From: Roseovarius sp.
GTDB lineage: Bacteria > Pseudomonadota > Alphaproteobacteria > Rhodobacterales > Rhodobacteraceae
Length of the DNA stretch: 64,000 nt
Direction of reading: 5' to 3'
Assembly: GCA_029212365.1 (NCBI GenBank)
Contig: JARGOC010000014.1
Span: 1-64,000, forward strand
Below the pieces are notes generated by a model. It saw nothing but the letters and a program-made list of their open reading frames with translations, had not been told where the DNA came from and made no database searches. This document shows, in pieces, positions 36,466-46,381 of this stretch; the stretch's first letter is position 1; each line of letters opens with the position of its first letter. The translations under genes and the position numbers were made by a program.

Positions 36466-37380
36466 TCACAGCATCAATTGATAGCTGAGCGGCACGTAGT
36501 GATAGGCGTCGCCTCGGGTTTCAACATAGCCCATGGCGGGCCAGGGCATGTGGTAGCCAACAAAGGGTATCTTGTCGATGGCCATCATATCCAGCAGCTT
36601 TTTGCGCGAGGCGACGGCGGCAGTTTTGTCCATGTCAAACTTCACTTCCCAATCGGGCCGAGCCAGTGACCAGATATAGTGATTTGCGAAATCGACGGCG
36701 ATCATCAGGGATTTACCTTCGCTTTCAAGCAGATGCACCATATGGCCGGGGGTGTGGCCGAAGGCGGCTATGGCGGTGTGACCGCTAAAGGCGCTGGCGC
36801 CATCTTCGATCATCGTGGTGCGGTCGGCCAGAGGGCGCATATTGGCGTCAAATGTTGCGTCGCCCATGGCGGCCCAGGCATCATATTCCACCCGCCCAGT
36901 GACATAGCGCGCATTGGGGAAAGTGGGAACGCCGCCCTCCATCAGCCCGCCAATATGATCGCCGTGCATATGGGTGACCACCACCACATCCACCATATCG
37001 GCCGTGTAACCCGCAGATTCCAATGCCTTTTTCAGGCCCTCAGGATTCATCCCGGTGTCAAACAATACCAGTTCGCTCCCGGTATTGACCACGGTGGGTG
37101 TAAAGAAAAAATGCGCCTGATCGGTGGGGATATTGGCCTCGGCTGACAGGGCTGAGAATTCCTCATCAGTGGCATTTATCCCAAAGATGCTGTGTGGATC
37201 AGGCCAAGTGGCCGTGGCGGCCAGCAAGGTTGTCACTTCGAACTGACCGAGCTTGATCCGCTGGAACGGTGTCATGTCGGCGCCCAGCATAGGAGCCGCC
37301 GCACGCGCGGCCACAGGGACCAGTGGCAGGGCCGCCGTGGCAAGCAGCAATTTACGGCGGGATAGGATTAGGTCAGACAT
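36466..37380 (-). CDS. Exported MBL-fold metallo-hydrolase with Tat-type signal
   Basis: The 304-residue protein starts with a twin-arginine signal (SRRKLLLATAALPLVPVAARAAA). It carries the zinc motif THMHGDHIGG at 136-145, later histidines in FGHTPGHMVHLL, and an Asp (VDFANH). It belongs to the broad metallo-beta-lactamase superfamily, and similar exported enzymes include lactonase- and glyoxalase-like hydrolases. The substrate is unknown. ATG 37380 is chosen because it begins the signal peptide. The frame runs much further upstream but overlaps the DUF1801 gene and lacks coding character there. Confidence 0.85.
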   Translation of the reverse strand: MSDLILSRRKLLLATAALPLVPVAARAAAPMLGADMTPFQRIKLGQFEVTTLLAATATWPDPHSIFGINATDEEFSALSAEANIPTDQAHFFFTPTVVNTGSELVLFDTGMNPEGLKKALESAGYTADMVDVVVVTHMHGDHIGGLMEGGVPTFPNARYVTGRVEYDAWAAMGDATFDANMRPLADRTTMIEDGASAFSGHTAIAAFGHTPGHMVHLLESEGKSLMIAVDFANHYIWSLARPDWEVKFDMDKTAAVASRKKLLDMMAIDKIPFVGYHMPWPAMGYVETRGDAYHYVPLSYQLML

Positions 37381-37473
37381 TTGTACGTTCCTTTTGATGA
37401 GATCCTTTGATGATAGAGCAAAAAGCTGACAGGATGCGATAGACGTCACGCTATTGTGAGCTTGGAGCTGCTT

Positions 37474-37902
37474 ATGAGCACAAACAAGACCCAGCCCACC
37501 GATCAATCCCCCGAGGCCTTTATCGCCGGGGTAGAGCCCACGCGCCGCCGTGAGGACGGACTGCGGCTTTTGGCCTTCTTTCAGGAGGTTAGCGGGTTTG
37601 CGCCGGTCATGTGGGGCCCGTCCATGATTGGGTATGGGCGCTATCACTATGTCTATGACAGTGGCCGCGAAGGGGATTATCTGGCGACCGGATTTAGCCC
37701 ACGCAAAGCCGCGTTGTCGGTCTATATCATGCCGGGGTATCAGAATTACGACGCAATTTTGGGCCGACTGGGAAAGCACAAGCTGGGCCGGTCGTGTCTT
37801 TATATCAACAAGCTGGATGACATAGATATGGATGTGCTGGCTGAGTTGATCCGCACAGGTCTGAAAGATCTTGATGCGCGCTGGCGTGTCCATCCGGCTT
37901 AG
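37474..37902 (+). CDS. DUF1801-family protein
   Basis: The 142-residue cytoplasmic protein has DUF1801 features: a helical start (TDQSPEAFIAGVEPTRRREDGLRLLAFFQEVSG), VMWGPSMIGYGRYHYVYDSG, FSPRKAALSVYIMPGY and LGRSCLYINKLDDIDMDVL. The fold resembles iron-sulfur assembly or CyaY-like domains in related DUF1801 proteins, but no activity is established. The ATG at 37474 is used. The divergent spacer to the metallo-hydrolase is 93 bases. Confidence 0.8.
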   Translation: MSTNKTQPTDQSPEAFIAGVEPTRRREDGLRLLAFFQEVSGFAPVMWGPSMIGYGRYHYVYDSGREGDYLATGFSPRKAALSVYIMPGYQNYDAILGRLGKHKLGRSCLYINKLDDIDMDVLAELIRTGLKDLDARWRVHPA

Positions 37903-37913
37903 AGGCTGATGGC

Positions 37914-37956
37914 GGACAGGAAGTATTTTTGGAAAGATGAATGTAGGGGGGAAAGA
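37914..37956 (+). repeat. Intergenic repeat, copy 2
   Basis: GGACAGGAAGTATTTTTGGAAAGATGAA followed by a G-rich stretch. The core TATTTTTGGAAAGATGA matches the tail of copy 1 (36411-36463) with few differences. It sits between DUF1801 and gltX. Confidence 0.45.
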
Positions 37957-38027
37957 AGGTTAGGCGGGGTTTTCTGGACAATTCCGCGTGGCTGTGACAT
38001 TGCCGCGATGACCACAGGAGCCACGCC

Positions 38028-39353
38028 ATGACCACCACCCGTTTCGCCCCGTCACCCACCGGATATATCCATGTGGGCAACCTGCGCACCGCGCTGATGA
38101 ACTATCTGATCGCCCGCAAGGCCGGTGGGACGTTTATCTTGCGGATTGATGACACCGATCCTGAGCGTTCAAAGCAGGAATATGTTGATGGCATCAAACA
38201 GGATTTGGAATGGCTGGGCCTGACATGGGACCGGGTCGAGAGGCAATCCGAGCGGTTGGAGCGCTACAGAGAGGCCGCTGATAAGCTGCGCGATATGGGC
38301 CGGTTTTACGAAGCGTTTGAGACGCCAGTGGAGTTGGACCTCAAGCGCAAGAAACAGCTAAACATGGGCAAGCCCCCTGTGTATGACCGCGCCGCACTGG
38401 AGCTGTCGGGCGCCGAGAAAGACGCCATGCGCGCCGAACGCGGCGCCGGTGTGTGGCGTTTCAAGCTGGACCAGGAGCGCATCAACTGGGCCGATGGTAT
38501 CCTGGGCGATATTTCGATTGATGCGGCCTCGGTCAGTGATCCGGTGTTGATCCGCGGGGATGGGCAGGTGCTTTATACGTTGGCCTCTGTTGTGGATGAC
38601 ACGGAAATGGGTGTCACGCATGTGGTGCGCGGCTCGGACCATGTGACCAACACCGCGACACAAATTCAAATCATCCAGGCGCTGGGTGGGCAAGTGCCTG
38701 ACTTTGCGCATCATTCCTTGCTGACTGGGCCGCAAGGAGAAAGCCTGTCGAAACGGCTGGGCACGCTCAGCCTGCGGGATCTGCGCGACGGCGGGGTCGA
38801 GCCAATGGCGCTGCTGAGCCTGATGGCGCGCCTTGGATCATCCGAGCCGATTGAGTTGCGCGCCGATATGGCAGAGCTGATCGAGGGCTTTGACATTTCA
38901 CAATTTGGTGCTGCCCCCACCAAGTTTGACGAGCAAGACCTCTATCCGCTGACGGCCCGTCACTTGCAATCGCTGCCCTATAGCTCGGTTGAAGCGCAGG
39001 TTCTGGCCCTTGGCGTACCTGAGGAACTGGCACTGCATTTCTGGTCAGTGGCGCGTGATAATATCACCACCATGGCCGATCTGGAGGGCTGGTGGACCCT
39101 GTTCCGCGATGGCACCGACCCAGTGATCGACGAGGAAGACCGCGAATTTGTAGCGCAAGCGATGCAATTGCTGCCCGAGGGACCTTACGACGGGGAAACC
39201 TGGGGCACCTGGACCGCGGCAGTAAAAGAGGCAACAGGCCGCAAGGGCCGGGGCCTGTTCATGCCGCTGCGCAAGGCGCTGACCGGCCAGAGCCACGGGC
39301 CGGACATGAGCCAGGTATTGCCTTTGATGCAGGTGATCCGCGCGCGCAGTTAA
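38028..39353 (+). CDS. gltX: Glutamyl-tRNA synthetase
   Basis: This class I aminoacyl-tRNA synthetase charges tRNA-Glu. It starts MTTTRFAPSPTGYIHVGNLRTAL with the HIGH-like motif (YIHVGN). It has the family segment FILRIDDTDPERSKQEYVDGI and the KMSKS-like loop LSKRLGT near 244. At 441 residues it is a normal discriminating or non-discriminating GluRS. Alphaproteobacteria often carry two gltX copies, so this could be either one. Confidence 0.95.
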   Translation: MTTTRFAPSPTGYIHVGNLRTALMNYLIARKAGGTFILRIDDTDPERSKQEYVDGIKQDLEWLGLTWDRVERQSERLERYREAADKLRDMGRFYEAFETPVELDLKRKKQLNMGKPPVYDRAALELSGAEKDAMRAERGAGVWRFKLDQERINWADGILGDISIDAASVSDPVLIRGDGQVLYTLASVVDDTEMGVTHVVRGSDHVTNTATQIQIIQALGGQVPDFAHHSLLTGPQGESLSKRLGTLSLRDLRDGGVEPMALLSLMARLGSSEPIELRADMAELIEGFDISQFGAAPTKFDEQDLYPLTARHLQSLPYSSVEAQVLALGVPEELALHFWSVARDNITTMADLEGWWTLFRDGTDPVIDEEDREFVAQAMQLLPEGPYDGETWGTWTAAVKEATGRKGRGLFMPLRKALTGQSHGPDMSQVLPLMQVIRARS

Positions 39354-39446
39354 TCTGCGTTTGCGCTGGGAAATCTTTGCTCAGATTGCGGTTGCGCCAT
39401 CGCGCCCTACAGGTGATCCTGCGGGGTCAAATGCACGAGGTCTGAT

Positions 39447-40838
39447 ATGGCGCAAGAACAAGCCAAATTCCTGACAGGGAACCTTTTCACCCATGTCAGC
39501 GTGATGTCACTGGCAGGTTCTGTCGGGTTGATGGCGATTTTCGCGGTTGATTTCATCGACATGTTGTTCATCTCTATGCTGGGCAAATCCGAACTGGCCG
39601 CAGCAGTGGGATATGCTGGCGCCATTTTGTTTTTCACCACCTCGTTTTCCATTGGTATCGCCATTGCCGCAGGGGCGATGGCCGCCAGGTCTTTGGGGGC
39701 GGGTGACGTGGAAGGGGCGCGTGAACAGGCCACCTCAACCTTAATCTATGGCGCGATCTCCAGTGCAATCTTTGCTGCTGTGGTCTGGGCCAATCTGGGC
39801 GCTCTGGTGGCCATATTGGGGGCCACCGGCGAAACCGCCGATCTGGCGGTACACTATCTGGCAATCATCGTCCCCAGCCTGCCGCTGTTGATGATCGGGA
39901 TGATCGGGGGCGCTTTGCTGCGCGCGCACGGCGATGCGCGCCGTGCGATGTATGCCACGATCTTTGGCGGGCTTATGAACGCTGTGCTGGACCCGATTTT
40001 GATCTTCGGGCTGGGGTTGGATCTAACCGGTGCGGCCTTGGCATCGGTGGCGGCACGCGTGGTGATCGCGGCCACATCTCTGGTGCCGATCATGTACAGC
40101 TATGGCGGTATTGCACGGCCCAAACAAAGGCGGCTTGTGCGTGATCTGGTGCCTCTGCTGGCCATTGCGGTGCCTGCCACATTAACCCAACTGGCCACGC
40201 CGGTGGGGCAGGCCTATGTCACCCGCGCCATGGCTGAATACGGCGAGGCAGCGGTGGCGGGCATGGCGATTGTCGGGCGTTTGGTGCCGCTGTCCTTTGC
40301 GGCGGTCTTTGCATTGTCCGGCGCAGTTGGGCCTATTTTCGGGCAAAATTTCGGAGCCGGAAACCGCGACCGGGTGCGTGGCGCATTCAACGCGGCACTG
40401 ACCTTCATCGGGCTGTACGTTCTGTTAGTCGCAGCTTTATTGTTTGCTTTGCGCGGCCCGATTGTGACGTTGTTCAACGCCGATGGGATCACCCAAGACT
40501 TGATCTTTCTGTTCTGTGGCCCCTTGGCGTTGCTCTATTTCTTTAACGGAATGCTGTTTGTGGCCAATGCCGCATTCAACAACCTGTCCCATCCGTTTTA
40601 TTCCACCTGGATGAACTGGGGGCGGCACACATTGGGGACAATCCCTTTTGTGATGCTGGGCGGGGCGTTGCTGGGCGCGCCGGGCGTGTTGATCGGACAG
40701 GCGGTTGGTGGCGTGCTGTTCGGCTTGCTGGCGTATCGGCTGGCACTGAATGTTTTGCAGGAGCCAGACCTTGCACCAGGGGCAGCACCCTTCCAGCGGC
40801 AATCGCGCTTAATGCAGATTTTCCATAACAGACGATGA
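39447..40838 (+). CDS. MATE-family efflux transporter
   Basis: The 463-residue inner-membrane protein has about 12 hydrophobic helices in two homologous halves. Family landmarks are FAVDFIDMLFISMLG in helix 1, SIGIAIAAGAMAARSLGAGD, GGLMNAVLDPILIFGLGLDLTGAALASV, and the second-half GAVGPIFGQNFGAGN. MATE proteins export cationic or organic compounds in exchange for Na+ or H+. The substrate cannot be predicted. The start follows 93 bases after gltX, so it may have its own promoter. Confidence 0.9.
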   Translation: MAQEQAKFLTGNLFTHVSVMSLAGSVGLMAIFAVDFIDMLFISMLGKSELAAAVGYAGAILFFTTSFSIGIAIAAGAMAARSLGAGDVEGAREQATSTLIYGAISSAIFAAVVWANLGALVAILGATGETADLAVHYLAIIVPSLPLLMIGMIGGALLRAHGDARRAMYATIFGGLMNAVLDPILIFGLGLDLTGAALASVAARVVIAATSLVPIMYSYGGIARPKQRRLVRDLVPLLAIAVPATLTQLATPVGQAYVTRAMAEYGEAAVAGMAIVGRLVPLSFAAVFALSGAVGPIFGQNFGAGNRDRVRGAFNAALTFIGLYVLLVAALLFALRGPIVTLFNADGITQDLIFLFCGPLALLYFFNGMLFVANAAFNNLSHPFYSTWMNWGRHTLGTIPFVMLGGALLGAPGVLIGQAVGGVLFGLLAYRLALNVLQEPDLAPGAAPFQRQSRLMQIFHNRR

Positions 40839-40850
40839 GACCTGTTGTCG

Positions 40851-41462
40851 CTAACTATCCCGCCATTTTGCAATTTCTGGCGATTGATCTTGCCGCATCG
40901 GTGTCAGCTGCACGCCCAGCCTGGCCAAATGCGCATCCACAAATTGCTGCTCATCGGTGCTCAATTGGCAATGGCGCGGATATAGAGGCGCGTGACGGTC
41001 ATCCAATACAGGTGCGTCCCAGCCATGGGTGGTCTCAAAAAATCGGGTGGCCCCGTCTTCGCCAAATTCCCGCAGATATCCCTGCACCACCACGTCAAGA
41101 TAGCTGAGTAAAACAGGCCCTGGCGCGCTGGGCGCGCCGTGTTTTCCCTCGGGGATTGCATAGACCGCGATATGCGAGGCATGTGACAAGGGATGCACCA
41201 CCTGATGGGCGGCGGGCACCCGGTCATAGGCGCCTTCGCGGATGTCCAATGCCGCCCAATCCATATCGGGAACTTCGGCGATGAGCCCGTCAATTTGCGC
41301 ATCCTCATCCGGCACCACTGTCAGATAGGCCACCTCACGCAGTGTCGTGTGCCGCCAGACGCGCCGCCAGCCTTTTAGTTGTGCAGGGTGAACGCCCCGA
41401 TAGGCATGGGTGTCTTGGTTGACCAGACTGCCATAACCAAAGAAATATGCGGGAGAGGTCAA
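40851..41462 (-). CDS. Gamma-glutamylcyclotransferase family protein (ChaC/GGCT-like)
   Basis: The N-terminal motif YFFGYGSLVN is the substrate-binding loop of the gamma-glutamylcyclotransferase fold. The likely acidic catalytic residue is in LDIREGAYDRV. These enzymes release 5-oxoproline from gamma-glutamyl peptides such as glutathione, but many homologues are uncharacterised. The TTG start at 41462 (LTSPAYFFGYG) is chosen because it gives the usual short N-terminus. The frame extends to a TTG at 41519, so the start is uncertain. It is convergent with the MATE gene, with a 12-base gap. Confidence 0.75.
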   Translation of the reverse strand: MTSPAYFFGYGSLVNQDTHAYRGVHPAQLKGWRRVWRHTTLREVAYLTVVPDEDAQIDGLIAEVPDMDWAALDIREGAYDRVPAAHQVVHPLSHASHIAVYAIPEGKHGAPSAPGPVLLSYLDVVVQGYLREFGEDGATRFFETTHGWDAPVLDDRHAPLYPRHCQLSTDEQQFVDAHLARLGVQLTPMRQDQSPEIAKWRDS

Positions 41463-41561
41463 ATTGGTGCACCTTTGTTTGGGTCTCACTGTTGTGGCGT
41501 GGCCGGCAGGGAAGCACAAGCCAGGCGGTGCCGATATAATCGCACGGGTAAATCACTTGAG

Positions 41562-41590
41562 TTGACCGAAACTGCCCACTAACATACACC
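41562..41590 (+). promoter_or_regulatory. Predicted promoter of the gcv operon
   Basis: TTGACC (41562-41567) and TACACC (41585-41590) are separated by 17 bases, immediately upstream of the glycine riboswitch. Confidence 0.45.
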
Positions 41591-41594
41591 GCGA

Positions 41595-41808
41595 TCAGAT
41601 CGGGAGAATCGACCACGTCGATGCCGAAGGAGCAACCGCCCCGGAAACTCTCAGGCCCAAGGACCGATCTGAACAAACAAAACTCTGGAGAGTGCCCGCG
41701 CAACCAAAAGGGCCGCCGAAGGGATAGCGATCTCAGGCCAAAGGACAGAGGGGGCATCGTGGCGCAAGGCGTTTGCCCGGCGCGAAACCGGTGCCGGATT
41801 GATGCCCC
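41595..41808 (+). promoter_or_regulatory. Tandem glycine riboswitch plus expression platform
   Basis: Two consecutive aptamers are visible. The first (about 41595-41671) has CGGGAGA, a GCCGAAGGAGCAA segment and CTCTCAGGCCCAAGGACCG. The second (about 41682-41750) has CTGGAGAG, GCCGCCGAAGGGATAG and CTCAGGCCAAAGGACAGAG. These are the hallmark words of the glycine riboswitch, in which aptamers commonly occur in pairs. Downstream GGGGCATC (41751-41758) pairs with GATGCCCC (41801-41808), a likely expression-platform hairpin. Glycine binding is expected to turn on gcvT-gcvH-gcvP, which degrade glycine. Confidence 0.92.
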
Positions 41809-41844
41809 ATTGATCAAGCTGGCGCAAATTGGGAAGGAAACCCG

Positions 41845-42972
41845 ATGAGCGATACTCTGCGCCAGACGCCGCTGCACGCCCTGCATGTTGAACTGGGGGC
41901 CAAAATGGTGCCATTCGCGGGCTATGATATGCCCGTGCAATATCCTTTGGGCGTGATGAAAGAACATCTCCATACCCGCGCCAAAGCAGGATTGTTTGAT
42001 GTCAGCCACATGGGCCAGCTGATTGTGAACAACCCCTTAGGCTATAGCGGTGCTGCACAGGCGATGGAGGCTTTGATGCCCGTCAGCTTGCTGCCTTTGG
42101 GCGAGAAACGCCAACGCTATGGATTTTTTACCAATGATGATGGCGGCATCATGGATGACCTGATGATTGCCAATCGGGGTGAACATATGTTCGTCGTGGT
42201 CAACGCTGCCTGTAAAGACGCCGATATCGCCCACATGAAGGCGCATATGACCACCTGTGATGTGCAGGAAATCTCGGACCGGGCGCTGCTGGCGTTGCAA
42301 GGACCGGCCGCTGAGGCGGTGTTGGAGGCGATCGCGCCGGGATGTGACATCATGAAATTCATGGATGTGGGCATTTTCAACTCAGACTTCGGAGAGCTGT
42401 GGATTTCCCGCTCGGGGTACACGGGCGAGGACGGGTATGAGATTTCAGTGCTTGCCACCCATGCCGAAGCTTTGGCGCGCAAATTGCTTGAGCACGCCGA
42501 TGTGGAGCCTATCGGACTTGGCGCGCGCGACAGCCTGCGCCTGGAGGGCGGGCTTTGCCTCTATGGCAATGACATTGATACCACCACCAGCCCGGTTGAA
42601 GCAGGGCTGACCTGGGCCATGCAAAAGGTCCGGCGCAAAGGCGGCGAGCGCGAAGGCGGTTTTCCGGGCGCGGATCGGATACTGAACGAGCTGGAAAACG
42701 GCACCTCCCGCCTGCGTGTGGGGCTGCGCCCCGAAGGCCGCGCGCCGATGCGCGATGGGACCGTGCTGTTTGCGGGGGCGGACGGCGGCGCGCCAATTGG
42801 CCGCGTGACATCCGGCGCTTTTGGCCCCACCATCGAAGGACCACTGTCGATGGGCTATGTGGACATTGCTCATACTGTTGACAACACGCAACTATTCGGG
42901 GACGTACGTGGCAAACGCCAGCCCGTGCGCGTGGCCGCCATGCCCTTTATCCCCAACAATTTTAAACGCTAA
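41845..42972 (+). CDS. gcvT: Glycine cleavage system T protein (aminomethyltransferase)
   Basis: GcvT transfers the aminomethyl carbon from lipoyl-GcvH to tetrahydrofolate, releasing ammonia. The 375-residue protein starts TPLHALHVELGAKMVPFAGYDMPVQYP. It has DVSHMGQ with the folate-site Asp/His region, ISRSGYTGEDGYEI, and LGARDSLRLEGGLCLYGNDID. The ATG follows GGAAGGA. It is the first gene of the operon downstream of the glycine riboswitch. Confidence 0.96.
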   Translation: MSDTLRQTPLHALHVELGAKMVPFAGYDMPVQYPLGVMKEHLHTRAKAGLFDVSHMGQLIVNNPLGYSGAAQAMEALMPVSLLPLGEKRQRYGFFTNDDGGIMDDLMIANRGEHMFVVVNAACKDADIAHMKAHMTTCDVQEISDRALLALQGPAAEAVLEAIAPGCDIMKFMDVGIFNSDFGELWISRSGYTGEDGYEISVLATHAEALARKLLEHADVEPIGLGARDSLRLEGGLCLYGNDIDTTTSPVEAGLTWAMQKVRRKGGEREGGFPGADRILNELENGTSRLRVGLRPEGRAPMRDGTVLFAGADGGAPIGRVTSGAFGPTIEGPLSMGYVDIAHTVDNTQLFGDVRGKRQPVRVAAMPFIPNNFKR

Positions 42973-42993
42973 AAAACCAGGGAGACCAACCAC

Positions 42994-43353
42994 ATGAAAT
43001 TCACCGAAGAACACGAATGGCTGCGCGAAGAAGACGGCGTGATTGTTGTCGGCATTACGGAACATGCCAGCGAACAATTGGGCGATATCGTCTTTGTGGA
43101 CCTGCCTGATGTGGGCACCGAAGTGACCAAGGATGAAGAGATCGTTGTGATCGAATCTGTCAAAGCCGCTTCAGATATTTTGTCGCCGATTGATGGTGAG
43201 ATCGTCGAGGTGAACGAGGTTCTGGCTGATGAGCCAAGCAAGGTGAACGACGATGCACAGGGCGATGGCTGGTTCTTCAAGATCAAAGCCTCAGAGCCCA
43301 GCCAGATGGACGACTACATGGATGAAGCGGGCTATAAAGCCTTCATCGGGTAA
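42994..43353 (+). CDS. gcvH: Glycine cleavage system H protein
   Basis: This 119-residue lipoyl carrier shuttles the methylamine intermediate between GcvP, GcvT and lipoamide dehydrogenase. The lipoylated lysine lies in VIESVKAASDILSP. The N-terminus KFTEEHEWLREEDG and the segment LGDIVFVDLPDVGTEV are typical. It starts 21 bases after gcvT. Confidence 0.97.
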   Translation: MKFTEEHEWLREEDGVIVVGITEHASEQLGDIVFVDLPDVGTEVTKDEEIVVIESVKAASDILSPIDGEIVEVNEVLADEPSKVNDDAQGDGWFFKIKASEPSQMDDYMDEAGYKAFIG

Positions 43354-43364
43354 CGCCTGGCGTC

Positions 43365-43456
43365 GGGGGCAAATTTCTTGAAGCAAGAAATTTGGGAATA
43401 ATCTTGGAAGATTATTTGCCCCCCGGCGGACGTACTATTGGAAAGATGAAAGATGG
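43365..43456 (+). other. Structured gcvH-gcvP spacer with nested hairpins and repeat copy 3
   Basis: There are two perfect hairpins: AAATTTCTTG/CAAGAAATTT (43371-43380 with 43384-43393) and AATAATCTT/AAGATTATT (43397-43405 with 43408-43416). An alternative outer stem, GGGGGCAAAT/ATTTGCCCCC (43365-43374 with 43414-43423), overlaps both. Bases 43430-43450 (CGTACTATTGGAAAGATGAA) resemble the intergenic repeat at 37914. It lies inside an operon, so it may act in mRNA processing or stability. Confidence 0.6.
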
Positions 43457-43498
43457 CGCGTTGATTGCTGGCGTGCTCGAATGCTGCTGGAGAGACCG

Positions 43499-46348
43499 AT
43501 GTCTTTTAAACCAACCGACTATCTGCCGTATGACTTTGCCAATCGCCGCCACATAGGGCCGTCCCCTGTTGAGATGTCTGACATGCTGGACACATTGGGT
43601 GTCAAAAGCCTGGATCAGCTGATTGATGAAACCGTCCCTGCCGCGATCCGCCAAAAAGAGCCGCTGAACTTTGGTAAACCAAAGTCTGAGCGTGAGCTGC
43701 TGCATTTCATGCGGGTGACGGCCTCCAAGAACAAAGTGTTGATCAGCCTGATCGGGCAGGGATATCACGGGACAGTTACCCCCCCGGCGATCCAGCGCAA
43801 TATTCTGGAGAACCCGGCGTGGTACACATCCTACACGCCCTACCAGCCGGAAATCAGCCAAGGCCGCCTTGAGGCGCTGCTAAACTTCCAGACCATGATC
43901 ACCGATCTGACTGGATTGGAAGTGGCCAACGCCTCGCTGCTGGATGAATCTACGGCTTGTGCCGAAGCGATGACCATGGCGCAACGGGTGTCGAAATCCA
44001 AAGCAACAGCGTTTTTTGTTGATCGTGATTGCCACCCTCAGAACATTGCGCTGGTCAAGACGCGCGCCGCGCCTTTGGGCATTGAGGTGATCGTTGGCAA
44101 CCCTGATAAGATGGATGCGTCTGCTGTCTTTGGGGCGCTATTCCAATACCCCGGAACCTACGGTCATGTGCGTGATTTCAATGATCACATTGCCAAGCTG
44201 CATGAGCACAAAGCCATCGCCATTGTTTCGGCTGACCCGCTGAGCTTGACCCTCCTGAAAGAACCCGGTGCCATGGGGGCAGATATCGCTGTGGGCAACA
44301 CCCAACGCTTTGGTGTGCCCATGGGATACGGCGGCCCGCACGCGGCTTATATGGCCTGCAAGGATGCCTATAAACGCTCCATGCCCGGGCGCATCGTCGG
44401 CGTCAGCATTGATGCCCATGGCAACCGCGCCTACCGCCTGAGCCTGCAAACCCGCGAGCAGCATATCCGCCGTGAAAAAGCCACGTCGAATGTCTGCACT
44501 GCCCAGGCGTTGCTGGCTGTGATGGCATCAATGTACGCTGTTTTTCATGGTCCCAAAGGCCTGCAAGCCATCGCACAACGCATTCATCGCAAAACCGTGC
44601 GCATGGCCAAAGGGCTGGAAGATGCCGGGTTCAAAGTGGACCCAAAGGTATTTTTCGACACCATCACTGTTGATGTCGGACCTTTGCAAGCCGCTGTGAT
44701 GAAATCGGCGCTGGATGAAGGTTTGAACCTGCGCAAAGTGGGTGAAACCCGTGTTGGCATCACCCTGGACGAGGCGACGCGCTCCAAGAACATCGAAGCG
44801 GTCTGGCGCGCCTTTGGCATTTCGCGGTTGGATGATGATTTCACACCCGACTACCGCGTCCCGGAAGGGATGCATCGGAAATCAGAGTATCTGACCCATC
44901 CCATCTTCCACATGAACAGATCCGAAACCGAGATGATGCGCTATATGCGCCGCCTGTCGGATCGTGATCTGGCGCTGGATCGCGCGATGATTCCGCTGGG
45001 CAGCTGCACCATGAAGCTGAATGCCGCAGCCGAAATGATGCCCGTCACCTGGCGTGAGTTTTCACTGCTTCATCCCTTTGTTCCCGCAGATCAGGCGTTG
45101 GGCTATAAGGAAATGATCGACGATCTGAGCGCCAAACTCTGTGACATCACCGGCTATGACGCGATTTCAATGCAGCCCAACTCGGGTGCGCAGGGTGAAT
45201 ATGCCGGTCTGCTGACTATTTCGGCCTATCACCGCGCCAATGGTGAAGGCCATCGCAATATCTGCCTGATCCCGATGAGCGCCCATGGCACCAACCCCGC
45301 CAGCGCCCAAATGGTGGGCTGGAAGGTGGTGCCGGTGAAATCGGCCGAAAATGGCGATATTGATCTGGATGATTTCAAAGCCAAGGCTGAACAATATGCA
45401 GCTGATTTGGCAGGTTGCATGATCACCTATCCCTCCACCCACGGCGTGTTTGAGGAAACGGTGAATGAGGTGACACAAATCACCCACGCCCATGGTGGTC
45501 AGGTCTATATCGACGGGGCCAATATGAACGCTATGGTCGGCCTTTCTCGCCCTGGTGATCTGGGCGGCGATGTCAGCCACCTTAATCTGCACAAGACCTT
45601 TTGCATCCCGCATGGCGGTGGCGGCCCCGGAATGGGCCCGATCGGTGTCAAAGCACATCTGATCGAACATCTGCCCGGCCACCCCGAAACCGGCGGTGAG
45701 CAAGGTCCAGTGTCAGCAGCGCCCTTTGGATCGCCGTCGATCTTGCCGATTTCCTGGGCCTACACGCTATTGATGGGCGGCGAAGGCCTGACCCAGGCCA
45801 CCCGCGTGGCGATCCTGAACGCCAACTACATCGCCAAGCGATTGGAAGGCGCATATGACGTGCTGTATCGCGGCGGCAATAGCCGGGTCGCGCATGAGTG
45901 CATCCTTGATACGCGCCCCTTCGAAAAAAGCGCCGGGGTCACGGTAGATGACATCGCCAAACGATTGGTGGACAATGGGTTTCATGCCCCCACGATGAGC
46001 TGGCCCGTGGCCGGCACGCTGATGGTGGAGCCGACGGAATCAGAAAGCAAAGCCGAACTGGACCGGTTTTGCGATGCCATGCTGGCCATCCGCGAGGAAA
46101 TCCGCGCCATCGAAGACGGCAAGATTGATGCGCTCAATAATCCGCTGAAGAATGCGCCGCACACGATGGAAGACCTGGTGCGCGAGTGGGACCGCCCCTA
46201 TACGCGTGAACAGGCCTGCTTCCCGCCGGGGGCCTTCCGGGTGGATAAATACTGGCCGCCGGTCAACCGGGTCGACAATGTCTATGGTGACAGAAACCTG
46301 ATCTGCACATGCCCCCCCATGGAAGATTACGCAGACGCCGCCGAATAG
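43499..46348 (+). CDS. gcvP: Glycine dehydrogenase (decarboxylating), P protein
   Basis: This PLP enzyme decarboxylates glycine and passes the aminomethyl group to GcvH. At 949 residues it is the long single-chain form with two homologous halves, seen from [20 protein letters not shown] in the first. The second half has the PLP-lysine segment [20 protein letters not shown]. The ATG at 43499 follows GGAGAGACCG. It closes the riboswitch-controlled operon, before the terminator at 46382. Confidence 0.96.
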   Translation: MSFKPTDYLPYDFANRRHIGPSPVEMSDMLDTLGVKSLDQLIDETVPAAIRQKEPLNFGKPKSERELLHFMRVTASKNKVLISLIGQGYHGTVTPPAIQRNILENPAWYTSYTPYQPEISQGRLEALLNFQTMITDLTGLEVANASLLDESTACAEAMTMAQRVSKSKATAFFVDRDCHPQNIALVKTRAAPLGIEVIVGNPDKMDASAVFGALFQYPGTYGHVRDFNDHIAKLHEHKAIAIVSADPLSLTLLKEPGAMGADIAVGNTQRFGVPMGYGGPHAAYMACKDAYKRSMPGRIVGVSIDAHGNRAYRLSLQTREQHIRREKATSNVCTAQALLAVMASMYAVFHGPKGLQAIAQRIHRKTVRMAKGLEDAGFKVDPKVFFDTITVDVGPLQAAVMKSALDEGLNLRKVGETRVGITLDEATRSKNIEAVWRAFGISRLDDDFTPDYRVPEGMHRKSEYLTHPIFHMNRSETEMMRYMRRLSDRDLALDRAMIPLGSCTMKLNAAAEMMPVTWREFSLLHPFVPADQALGYKEMIDDLSAKLCDITGYDAISMQPNSGAQGEYAGLLTISAYHRANGEGHRNICLIPMSAHGTNPASAQMVGWKVVPVKSAENGDIDLDDFKAKAEQYAADLAGCMITYPSTHGVFEETVNEVTQITHAHGGQVYIDGANMNAMVGLSRPGDLGGDVSHLNLHKTFCIPHGGGGPGMGPIGVKAHLIEHLPGHPETGGEQGPVSAAPFGSPSILPISWAYTLLMGGEGLTQATRVAILNANYIAKRLEGAYDVLYRGGNSRVAHECILDTRPFEKSAGVTVDDIAKRLVDNGFHAPTMSWPVAGTLMVEPTESESKAELDRFCDAMLAIREEIRAIEDGKIDALNNPLKNAPHTMEDLVREWDRPYTREQACFPPGAFRVDKYWPPVNRVDNVYGDRNLICTCPPMEDYADAAE

Positions 46349-46381
46349 GCCTTCCCATTTGCGCAGATCCAAACAGAATAA

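Noticed and set aside
36466..37893. A 475-residue version of the metallo-hydrolase
   Set aside because: The extra N-terminal part runs through the divergent DUF1801 gene. The Tat-like signal beginning at 37380 marks the true start.
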